Shown here piece by piece: positions 46,301 to 53,150 of a stretch of DNA of 64,000 nucleotides. Every line of letters begins with the position of its first letter. The stretch's first letter is position 1. The position numbers and the translations under genes are program-made. The notes beneath the pieces were generated by a model. That model was not told where the DNA came from. It made no database searches and saw only the letters and a program-made list of their open reading frames with translations. The DNA comes from Kistimonas scapharcae. Lineage in GTDB: Bacteria > Pseudomonadota > Gammaproteobacteria > Pseudomonadales > Endozoicomonadaceae. The DNA is taken from NCBI RefSeq assembly GCF_039540975.1, contig NZ_BAABFL010000481.1, positions 66,574 through 130,573 on the forward strand, in the 5' to 3' direction.

Positions 46301-47298
46301 TCGAGTTCGTCTTCCGTGGGCATGACGTGTTGACCGGCAACCGGATTCGTTACCATCGCATCTGGTCAGAGACCAGCTACCGGATCCAGGCGCTGCGTGA
46401 TAACGCCGAATGCGCCCGTCAGGAGTTTGATAACCTGCTGGACGACCGGGATCCCGGCCTGCACGCCGTGGTGGCCTGGGACCATAACCGGGATATTGCT
46501 GCGCCCTACATTGCCCGGGGCGCTAAACCCCGGATCGCGATACTGCGGGAGCAGGGCGTGAATGGTCAGGTCGAAATGGCGGCAGCGTTTGACCGTGCCG
46601 GTTTTGCTGCGGTTGACGTGCACATGAGCGATCTCATGAGCGGTGACCGTTCGCTGGCTGATTTCACCGGTCTGGCAGCCTGTGGCGGTTTCTCTTACGG
46701 TGACGTGCTTGGTGCGGGTGAAGGCTGGGCGAAATCGATCCTGTTCAACAGCCGTACACGGGAACAGTTTGCTGCTTTCTTTGATCGCCGGGATACCTTC
46801 ACGCTGGGGGTGTGTAACGGTTGTCAGATGCTGTCCAACCTGCGAGAGCTGATTCCCGGTGCGTCGTTGTGGCCTCACTTTGTCCGTAACCGCTCCGAGC
46901 AGTTTGAAGCGCGGGTGGCCATGGTACAGATTGAGAAGAGTCCTTCGATCTTCCTGTCTGGCATGGTGGGAGATCGTTTGCCGATCGCCATTGCCCACGG
47001 TGAAGGACATGCGGAGTTTGTCAATGCGGATGCCCTGCGTCGTTCAAGCGGCAGCGGCCTGGTGGCTTTGCGCTATGTCGATAACCATGGCCAGGTGACC
47101 GAGCGCTATCCGTTCAACCCCAATGGCTCGCCGGAAGGCATTACCGGCCTGACGACAAATGATGGTCGGGTCACGATTATGATGCCCCACCCGGAGCGGG
47201 TATTCCGGGCGGTCCAGAATTCCTGGCGTCCTGATGAGTGGGAAGAGGATGGCCCCTGGATGCGGATGTTCCGTAATGCCCGGGTCTGGGTTAACTGA
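43396..47298 (+). CDS. purL: Phosphoribosylformylglycinamidine synthase PurL
   Basis: PurL catalyses the fourth step of purine synthesis, making FGAM from FGAR, ATP and glutamine. From ATG 43396 the 1300-aa protein has the full gammaproteobacterial large-PurL layout: N-terminal PurS-like domain, two synthetase halves (motifs [20 protein letters not shown] and [20 protein letters not shown]), and a C-terminal class I glutaminase domain with the nucleophile Cys1140 in GVCNGCQM. E. coli PurL is 1295 aa. Upstream in-frame codons from 43282 are not conserved-looking. A classic terminator follows. Purine repression by PurR is likely, but no operator was identified. Confidence 0.97.
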   Translation: [1300 protein letters not shown]

Positions 47299-47314
47299 TT
47301 CTGAGTGAAAACTG

Positions 47315-47340
47315 AAAACCCCGCGCAAGCGGGGTTTTTT
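47315..47340. terminator. Bidirectional terminator of purL and the SopB-like gene
   Basis: AAAACCCCGC (47315-47324) and GCGGGGTTTT (47329-47338) form a perfect 10-bp stem with a GCAA tetraloop followed by T on the plus strand. The A-rich left arm gives a T run for leftward transcripts, so it can serve both convergent genes. Confidence 0.92.
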
Positions 47341-47362
47341 ATGGTATTACCGTTGTTGGTGG

Positions 47363-50068
47363 TTATACCGGTGGCACCAATGGGCGATTGGGATTATCCA
47401 CCGCATTGACGGCAGGTCGGTAGGGGGCTGGTTGTTGTTTTGGGGTGCCCTGCTCGTGGGCATTCTGACTGGCTGGAATATGGCTCGCTCTCTCGGCCAG
47501 CGATTTTTGCAATATCTTTTCCTGTTTTTTGGAGAGTGGGGTGCCTCGTTGGATCAGCTCAAATATCGGGTCAAGATGGGCGCTTACCGAGCGGGTAATT
47601 CGATAACCCGGCATAGCCGTATTTTGCGTTTGAATCGTGGTATGGCCGCCATTAACCGCCATCTGCTGTAATAACGCCTCGAACTCTGGGCTTTCTGTCA
47701 TGATATGCCGACGGATGAAATCCGTTTCCATAGCATCTGCTTGGCAGGCCTTCAGGTAGCAGAGCTGGGTATGATCGTGGGCTTTTTTGAGTCCAGTTCT
47801 ATCCTTGTTGCTTTTGCAGCCTTCAATGATTGGCATGTCGATACTGTTAAGCAGGGAATTAAGTGTACGGCTATACAGAAAAGGGTCTTTCTCAGCGCAG
47901 TGGCGCATGCCAGTACGTGTCAGCTCACGCATGTGGTCAGCCAGTAGCTGGATCTTTTGTTGGGTTTCGGGTGGGTACTGCTGAAGTCGTTGACCAATAA
48001 ATCCCTCTATGGGGTCACCGGGTGTCAGGCTGCCAATCAGCCGTCCGAGCATTTTACCATTCTGTTTTTCTGCGTCTCTCCATGTATCGCCGGTTAGCGC
48101 GAGAAGTTTGTTGTGGGCAATCAGATTACAGGGACAGATAAACATGAATGGTTCAACATTAATGTTGACCGTATGGGGGGTGCCGGCACTTGAGTAAATG
48201 GTGAGAGTGGTTGTTTTATCCTGCCAGTGTTTTTTCATGCTTTTCCAGGTTTCGCGGCACCATTTTCGCTCATCATCCATGACATCTTTCACTTTCGTGA
48301 TGGGGATGTGCTTGCCCATGCTGCGCAATGCATCGGGGCTCATGAGGTTGGTGTAGCATACCGGCATGTCAATGGCGGCATCAGGATTGTCCATGGCATT
48401 TGCCAGTTCTTCGGTGTCGGCCTTGTGTTGCAGCAACAGGGCTGTCAGGGCTTCATTGAGCCGGCGATGGGTAATAGTGTCCCGTTGGTCAGCAGGATGG
48501 GCATAGGCGTAGGGAATGCCTACCCTGACTGACTTTTCAACATCTCTGCCATCCATGGATAAGCTTGATGTATAGAGGTTTACCGCTGAGTCACTGTCCC
48601 GTCGCATGGAGGTGCTCATACGATCCTGGTAGCTATGCTCGAAAGGATCTCTCCCCCCCTGGGGTTCGTCAGGGTGGTGATAGCGTAGTTTGGCTGCAGG
48701 GCAGTAGCGGGTTTCTGATTGATGCAGAACACCATTGACTCGAAAAGCCTGCTGTTTTACGAAGGCTTTACTGGATTTGCTCAGCTCTTCTGTCAGCATG
48801 GCGTTGAATGTACTGCGCAGCCCCGCTGCTTCGAGTATTCCTATGATTTTTGCATTGCAGCCTGCGACCTGTTGAACCATGTCGGGTATGAATCCACCCT
48901 GTTGATCAATAGATTCCCGATGATTTATGTAAAGTTTGAGTAACGCCTTCCTCGCTTTCTTTGCCTGTGGGGTCATTGAATTACCCAAGGTTTTCCAGGC
49001 CGCCTGGCACTGTGTTTCCAGGCAATCTTTGAACGTTTCGGGGGTTCTGAAATCGTTGCTTTGCAGGGTGGCGAAGAGTTGCTCCTGTTCCATACAGGTT
49101 TGCAGCATCTTCGTGATATCCAGATTCAGGCAGTGGCGCAGCTCATCAGAGAGGCTTTTGGTTTTATTTAATTGTTTCTTAAAGGCATTCAGCGCATTTG
49201 TCAGGTGCGCAGGTTGTCTGGCTCCACCGCCATTCAGGGTTTCGTAAGGTGACAAACTGGTCATGTGGCTGATTCGTGTCGCAAGGCTGGCTGCCTGTCT
49301 GATCAGGCTGAGTTCCCGGCGTGTAAGTCCGCTATTTTCCAGCAGAGGTTGAAGCGATTCGGCCAGTAATGACTGTGGGTGGTTTGCGTGCTGGGTCAGA
49401 TGCCCAATCGTATGTGGCAAGCTTTGTTGAAACAGTGAATTATGCTGTTTCAAATACTGGATAAAAATTTGCTGTGCTTCCTTATTATTTTTAGGGTAGG
49501 TCTGGTGATTGGCAAGGTGTTTGAGGAAGGATTGCCTTAGCCAGGCTTTTTCTCCTGTTGGTATGCTATTCAATGCCGGAGACAGGCCAAAGCGATTCCA
49601 GACTGCTTTCAGGAATGTATTCCAGGGTTTGCCTGTCACTCGCTTGAGTTTTTTTTCCTGCACAGATTCAGGTGCTGCTGTCGGTGGAGATGGCGGTGTA
49701 TGGTTGTTCAGGTAAGAACGGGGGGATGTTTCCTGTGTCAATGCCGGTTCATCAGGGGAAAAGTGTTGGGCATGTTGTTTGACCAGTTGGTGAAGTTGTT
49801 CAACGGCAGGGTTGATGGTCCGGTGGGTAGAATCCGCTATGCGAGGAGCCCTTTGGTGGAGCGATGTTGTGCTGACAGAGGGTTGGGGGATTTCATCCCC
49901 ATGTGTTTTTATTTTTTTGACAAATAGTTCATCCCCCAACGCTTTTTTTACCGTTCTCAGGGAGTGGGTGGTGCCCTCTGGTTGAGGTCTATGGCTTGAT
50001 GCGCCTGAGGTCTGGCTGGTCATTCCTGCAGGGGGAGTGCCGGGAATGTTGGGTGTTGATGAGTTCAT
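47363..50068 (-). CDS. Predicted T3SS effector with SopB/IpgD-type phosphoinositide phosphatase site
   Basis: The 901-aa protein carries the Cys-x5-Arg-Thr motif GCKSNKDRTGLKKA with Cys751 and Arg757, almost the SopB/IpgD signature CKSGKDRTG. About 100 residues earlier (about 637-655) is a region with VNINVEPFMF and a following Asn/Lys-rich segment, comparable to the second conserved SopB motif (FNFGVNELALK). SopB and IpgD are T3SS effectors that hydrolyse host phosphoinositides. The N-terminal 150 residues are Ser/Pro/Thr/Gln-rich and disordered, as in secreted effectors; residues 150-600 are helical and unassigned. There is no signal peptide or membrane span. Base composition is more AT-rich than purL next door. 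It is monocistronic, with AAGGA about ten bases before ATG. Export by the T3SS is inferred, not shown. Confidence 0.72.
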   Translation of the reverse strand: MNSSTPNIPGTPPAGMTSQTSGASSHRPQPEGTTHSLRTVKKALGDELFVKKIKTHGDEIPQPSVSTTSLHQRAPRIADSTHRTINPAVEQLHQLVKQHAQHFSPDEPALTQETSPRSYLNNHTPPSPPTAAPESVQEKKLKRVTGKPWNTFLKAVWNRFGLSPALNSIPTGEKAWLRQSFLKHLANHQTYPKNNKEAQQIFIQYLKQHNSLFQQSLPHTIGHLTQHANHPQSLLAESLQPLLENSGLTRRELSLIRQAASLATRISHMTSLSPYETLNGGGARQPAHLTNALNAFKKQLNKTKSLSDELRHCLNLDITKMLQTCMEQEQLFATLQSNDFRTPETFKDCLETQCQAAWKTLGNSMTPQAKKARKALLKLYINHRESIDQQGGFIPDMVQQVAGCNAKIIGILEAAGLRSTFNAMLTEELSKSSKAFVKQQAFRVNGVLHQSETRYCPAAKLRYHHPDEPQGGRDPFEHSYQDRMSTSMRRDSDSAVNLYTSSLSMDGRDVEKSVRVGIPYAYAHPADQRDTITHRRLNEALTALLLQHKADTEELANAMDNPDAAIDMPVCYTNLMSPDALRSMGKHIPITKVKDVMDDERKWCRETWKSMKKHWQDKTTTLTIYSSAGTPHTVNINVEPFMFICPCNLIAHNKLLALTGDTWRDAEKQNGKMLGRLIGSLTPGDPIEGFIGQRLQQYPPETQQKIQLLADHMRELTRTGMRHCAEKDPFLYSRTLNSLLNSIDMPIIEGCKSNKDRTGLKKAHDHTQLCYLKACQADAMETDFIRRHIMTESPEFEALLQQMAVNGGHTTIQTQNTAMPGYRITRSVSAHLDPIFELIQRGTPLSKKQEKILQKSLAERASHIPASQNAHEQGTPKQQPAPYRPAVNAVDNPNRPLVPPV

Positions 50069-50196
50069 GCAAATGCTTCCTTTCCTCCTTTAAGAATAGA
50101 TGTTGGTGGATTCAGGAAGGGCAGGGTATGAGGCGCCTCTATAGACGGTATGGAATAATAATAGAAATATGAATCGCGAATGGTTTGTATGGCCAG

Positions 50197-50219
50197 GCCC
50201 GAACGGGGCATGTTCGGGC
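50197..50219 (-). terminator. Hairpin downstream of the small membrane-protein gene
   Basis: GCCCGAAC (50197-50204) pairs perfectly with GTTCGGGC (50212-50219) around a seven-base loop, 17 bases past the stop of the leftward small gene. There is no T tract, so terminator function is tentative. Confidence 0.45.
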
Positions 50220-50235
50220 GAAGTCAGCGGCTGAC

Positions 50236-50334
50236 TTATTGTATGGCGTTAATCAGCAGCAGGATGCTGGTTGCGAGCGTCGCCAGGGAGAGAGTCAGCA
50301 GGCAGCATTCCTTGATGGTCAATCGGTCATCCAT
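50236..50334 (-). CDS. Small single-span membrane protein (32 aa), unknown
   Basis: ATG 50334 is preceded by GAGGAG at five bases, a strong ribosome-binding site. The 32-residue product starts with a charged stretch (MDDRLTIKE) and continues as one hydrophobic segment (CCLLTLSLATLATSILLLINAI). A longer in-frame start at 50499 adds 55 residues that do not look like protein sequence. It is divergent from the SlyB-like lipoprotein gene and followed by a hairpin. I do not recognise it; small membrane proteins of this kind are easily missed. Confidence 0.55.
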   Translation of the reverse strand: MDDRLTIKECCLLTLSLATLATSILLLINAIQ

Positions 50335-50528
50335 GGGGGCTCCTCGGTAATGGTCAGTCATGTATTGGGCGGCAAGTCCCTTTAGGGGATCTGCGCAAAA
50401 TATTGTTTTGAATCTTGCCTGTTTGCGCAGGAAGCGGGGATTATAGTCGGAGTGATGGTTGTTCAACAATAAGTAAAGACAGTGAGTTTGGCTGTTCATT
50501 AGAACATTGAATCAGGGAGGACAATGCG

Positions 50529-50903
50529 GTGTATGGTGGAATATGTATAGGGGGGTGCCTCCTGATTTTGCTGGGCGGGTGTATGCCTGATCTGACGGGT
50601 TACAGTTATAGCCGTGGTGAAATTGCCAGCAAGGCATGGGTTGATACCGGTACCGTGGTTGCTGTAGAGGTTGTTGGTAGAACCGCAGGCTCATGGGTAG
50701 AAGATGATGCTGGCGATACGACGGATGCCATCGTCGACAGTCGACACGTTCTCATGACCATTCAGCTTGATACCGGTGCACATATCTCTATTGAGCAGGC
50801 TGTGGGGCTGGACGAGCCCATTCATAAAGGAGACAGGGTGAACCTTGTCTCGGAAGGTGGTGTGACTCGTGTTGTAACCGCTGTGCCCTTGATGAATCAG
50901 TGA
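50529..50903 (+). CDS. SlyB-like outer-membrane lipoprotein without glycine zipper
   Basis: From GTG 50529 (GGGAGG eight bases upstream) the 124-aa protein has a lipoprotein signal, LLILLGGC, with the lipidated Cys at residue 18. The mature part aligns by pattern with SlyB/Pcp-type lipoproteins: DTGTVVAVEVV near the start and a C-terminal VLMTIQLDTGAHISIEQ followed by IHKGDRVNLVSEGGVTRVV. The central glycine-zipper segment that SlyB uses for membrane insertion is missing; a short Asp-rich linker takes its place. ATG 50524 is out of frame and quickly terminated, which supports GTG. The envelope role is inferred from family. Confidence 0.65.
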   Translation: MYGGICIGGCLLILLGGCMPDLTGYSYSRGEIASKAWVDTGTVVAVEVVGRTAGSWVEDDAGDTTDAIVDSRHVLMTIQLDTGAHISIEQAVGLDEPIHKGDRVNLVSEGGVTRVVTAVPLMNQ

Positions 50904-50945
50904 ATCAAGCATTAGACTGCAGAATTTCCTGTTCCGGTAAGCACC

Positions 50946-51251
50946 ATGAAAAAAGATACACTGGTTGCAGTCGGCATTGTTGGCTGTATTGTGATTCTTG
51001 GCGGTCTGTGGCTCTGGCACGATCATGCGACAGTGCAGCCATTGCCCTCTGAACCTGAGGCGGCGTCTACGTTTGATCCAGTACCCGTTTATACGGATGA
51101 CGTTGATCCACACAGTGATGCAGCGGATGTTACACGTATCATTGTCAGCGACAGCCTCAAGGGTAGCGATGTGGATATTGATCAGGTGCTGTCTGACAAG
51201 GTCATTGTCAACGACAAGGTGGTCAACCTCCCCCAGCAGGGAAGTCAGTAA
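50946..51251 (+). CDS. Membrane-anchored small protein of unknown function
   Basis: The 101-aa protein has one N-terminal membrane span (LVAVGIVGCIVILGGLWLW, about residues 6-24) and an acidic exported or periplasmic part rich in Asp and Val (TDDVDPHSDAADVTR; DSLKGSDVDIDQVLSDKVIV). It follows the SlyB-like gene by 42 bases in the same direction and precedes the sulfurtransferase by 30, so the three may be one transcript. It has no recognised domain. Confidence 0.6.
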   Translation: MKKDTLVAVGIVGCIVILGGLWLWHDHATVQPLPSEPEAASTFDPVPVYTDDVDPHSDAADVTRIIVSDSLKGSDVDIDQVLSDKVIVNDKVVNLPQQGSQ

Positions 51252-51281
51252 AGGGCATTCGGCTGGTAAGTCTGATTTTAT

Positions 51282-52148
51282 GTGAGTAAACAAGCCATGA
51301 GCCTGTTAATTGAAGTCGATGAACTGGCAGAGAAGCTGGGTGAGCCGTCGCTACGACTGATTGATGCCCGCTTTTCGTTGCAGGATATCAACTTGGGTAA
51401 TCAGCAGTATCGTGACGGCCATATTCCCGGCGCCGTTTATGCTGACCTGGAGCAAGACTTGTCGGGTACTATTGCACCGGGTATCACTGGGCGGCACCCA
51501 TTACCTGACCCTGTGCAATTTGCTAAACGACTGCAATTCTGGGGAATCAGCGAGACTACACAGGTTGTGGTCTATGATGATGGCAGTCATGCCATGGCGG
51601 CGCGTTGCTGGTGGTTGCTGGAGTGGGCCGGACTGTCTTCTGTGCGCGTGCTTCATGGGGGCTTTAAGGCATGGGTTGATGCAGGCTTGCCGCTGACCCG
51701 GAAGATCGCTAAGTGTGATCCGAGCGACTATGCGTTTACACCCTGTTATCAGCGTACGGTGACGGCAGGTGATGTGTTGATGCTGTCACAGCAGTCAGCC
51801 GCTTTGCTGGATGCGCGAGGATTGGAGCGTTATGCTGGCCGGTCAGAGCCGATTGATCCTGTGGCGGGGCATATTCCCGGTGCACTTTGTATTCCGTTTA
51901 CTGAGAATATGGATGTCAATAACCGCTTCTTTTCACCGGATGTTTTGACGGAGCGTTTCAGACGCTTTTATTCAACCGCTGATACGGGTGAGTATTCGCG
52001 GCCGGTTTGTTATTGCGGTTCGGGGGTGACGGCTTGCCATAACATCCTGGCCATGCGACTGGCCGGTTTGCCCTGGCCGACGTTATACCCCGGCTCTTGG
52101 AGTGAGTGGATTACTGATCCAGCCCGCCCAGTGGCAACCGGCGACTGA
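51282..52148 (+). CDS. sseA: 3-mercaptopyruvate/thiosulfate sulfurtransferase (SseA-like)
   Basis: The 288-aa protein has two rhodanese domains. The C-terminal one holds the active-site loop CGSGVTA with Cys245, the form typical of 3-mercaptopyruvate sulfurtransferase; thiosulfate sulfurtransferases usually have CRKGVT. The N-terminal domain has the family motifs LIDARFSLQD and GHIPGAVYADLEQDLSG but no catalytic Cys in its loop region (YDDGSHAMAA). The start is GTG 51282 or ATG 51297. It is convergent with the ACT-domain gene, with one base between stops. Confidence 0.88.
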   Translation: MSKQAMSLLIEVDELAEKLGEPSLRLIDARFSLQDINLGNQQYRDGHIPGAVYADLEQDLSGTIAPGITGRHPLPDPVQFAKRLQFWGISETTQVVVYDDGSHAMAARCWWLLEWAGLSSVRVLHGGFKAWVDAGLPLTRKIAKCDPSDYAFTPCYQRTVTAGDVLMLSQQSAALLDARGLERYAGRSEPIDPVAGHIPGALCIPFTENMDVNNRFFSPDVLTERFRRFYSTADTGEYSRPVCYCGSGVTACHNILAMRLAGLPWPTLYPGSWSEWITDPARPVATGD

Positions 52149-52149
52149 G

Positions 52150-52386
52150 TCAGCGTCGGCAGGGAACCAGTGAGCGTACATCTTCCTCTTTCAGCAGTTG
52201 CATGATCAGCTTGTCCTGGCTCTTTTCGCCCTGGACGCGGAGTTTGACTTCGTAATGATCGCGCTCGGGCTTGAACTCAGCAATAAAGTTGCTGACTTCA
52301 AAACCGCCTCCTCGACTGGTTGAGAGAATCTTCTCCAGACAGCCGGGATTGTTGGCTGTGATCAGTTTGAGCTGGATACTGGTCAT
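52150..52386 (-). CDS. IlvM-like ACT-domain protein (orphan)
   Basis: The 78-aa protein is a single ACT domain (TSIQLKLITANNPGCLEKIL, then GGFEVSNFIAEF) most like the small regulatory subunit IlvM of acetolactate synthase II. ilvM normally follows ilvG; no large subunit is present here, so this is either an orphan regulator or a subunit acting in trans. The 140 bases upstream hold a short open frame and a terminator whose T tract points toward this gene, an arrangement resembling transcription attenuation. Confidence 0.7.
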   Translation of the reverse strand: MTSIQLKLITANNPGCLEKILSTSRGGGFEVSNFIAEFKPERDHYEVKLRVQGEKSQDKLIMQLLKEEDVRSLVPCRR

Positions 52387-52419
52387 GCTGTGTTTCCGTC
52401 GTTGTGTACCGCCAGTAAT

Positions 52420-52456
52420 AAAAAACCCCCGGACCGGTTCGGTGCGGGGGTTTTTT
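52420..52456. terminator. Strong bidirectional terminator, possible attenuator of the IlvM-like gene
   Basis: AAAAAACCCCC (52420-52430) and GGGGGTTTTTT (52446-52456) form a perfect 11-bp stem around a 15-base loop with an inner ACCG/CGGT pairing. On the minus strand it ends 33 bases before the IlvM-like ATG, so it would terminate that gene's transcripts before the coding region unless antiterminated. Confidence 0.9.
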
Positions 52457-52470
52457 GTGTCTGCTGCTTA

Positions 52471-52521
52471 TCAGTCAAAAACGCTTCCCCGCCGGCTGAT
52501 CATGGTCATAATCCCGGTCAT
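52471..52521 (-). CDS. Candidate leader peptide (16 codons) upstream of the terminator
   Basis: On the minus strand ATG 52521 opens MTGIMTMISRRGSVFD, stopping 14 bases before the terminator stem. The two Arg-Gly codons read GCGGGG (complement of 52487-52492), which can pair with CCCCGC inside the terminator's 5' arm (complement of 52444-52449), a possible antiterminator. It contains two Ile and one Val codon but no run of them, and no clear ribosome-binding site. Speculative. Confidence 0.25.
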   Translation of the reverse strand: MTGIMTMISRRGSVFD

Positions 52522-52688
52522 CTTAATCAGTTTAGAGGAAGTCGCTGTAAATGCTTTCAAGGGTGATACGGTCAATTTATTTAAAGAGGGGTAAGTATAA
52601 CACGCATATTTGTGTTGAAAACCCGTGAATTTGTGCGTTTTGTCCACGTTGGGGTTTTGGTCTGACTAAACTGGCGGAGAGTGTTTTT

Positions 52689-52949
52689 ATGCGGAGATCT
52701 GCAATGCTGCGTGACAAGCACAATCTGGTTGATGATTTTCCCGAATACCAGGAGCGAATCCAGACCCTGAAACAGACGGACGAAAGTTTCAGGAACCTTG
52801 CCCGGGAGTACCATGAGGTTGAACATCAGGTGCGGGGTCTGGAGATGCAGAGTGTACCGACGACGGATGAGCATTATGAGGCGCTGAAGATGAAGCGGGT
52901 GCAGCTTAAGGATGCCATTTTTAATCAATTGAGCAAGGGAATGACCTGA
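52689..52949 (+). CDS. YdcH-family (DUF465) small helical protein
   Basis: The 86-aa protein is a highly charged helical hairpin with the DUF465/YdcH pattern: an FPEYQERIQTLKQTD N-terminal segment, FRNLAREYHEVEHQVRGLE, and a C-terminal LKMKRVQLKDAIFNQL. Function is unknown across the family. ATG 52689 has GGAGAG seven bases upstream; ATG 52704 with GGAG at seven bases is an equally good alternative and fits the family's usual length better. Confidence 0.8.
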   Translation: MRRSAMLRDKHNLVDDFPEYQERIQTLKQTDESFRNLAREYHEVEHQVRGLEMQSVPTTDEHYEALKMKRVQLKDAIFNQLSKGMT

Positions 52950-53150
52950 CCATGATAAGTCCGCCCTGTTCGATGACAGGGTGGGTGTTATTCGGATTGT
53001 CTGATGGTATCGTAAGCTCCCACTTGGTGTGTCCAGCGGAAACAGGGTTCTCCGCTGCCTGAGGGCTGCCCACGCGTAATGATCTTGCGCCCCTCATGAC
53101 AGACAGCCAAGTGTATGTTAATGACAACCCGGTATGGGGCAAAGAGAAAC

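Noticed and set aside
52952..53060. Aromatic-amino-acid leader peptide upstream of DAHP synthase
   Set aside because: A short frame with single Trp and Phe codons exists, but there is no terminator hairpin with a T tract between it and the gene.
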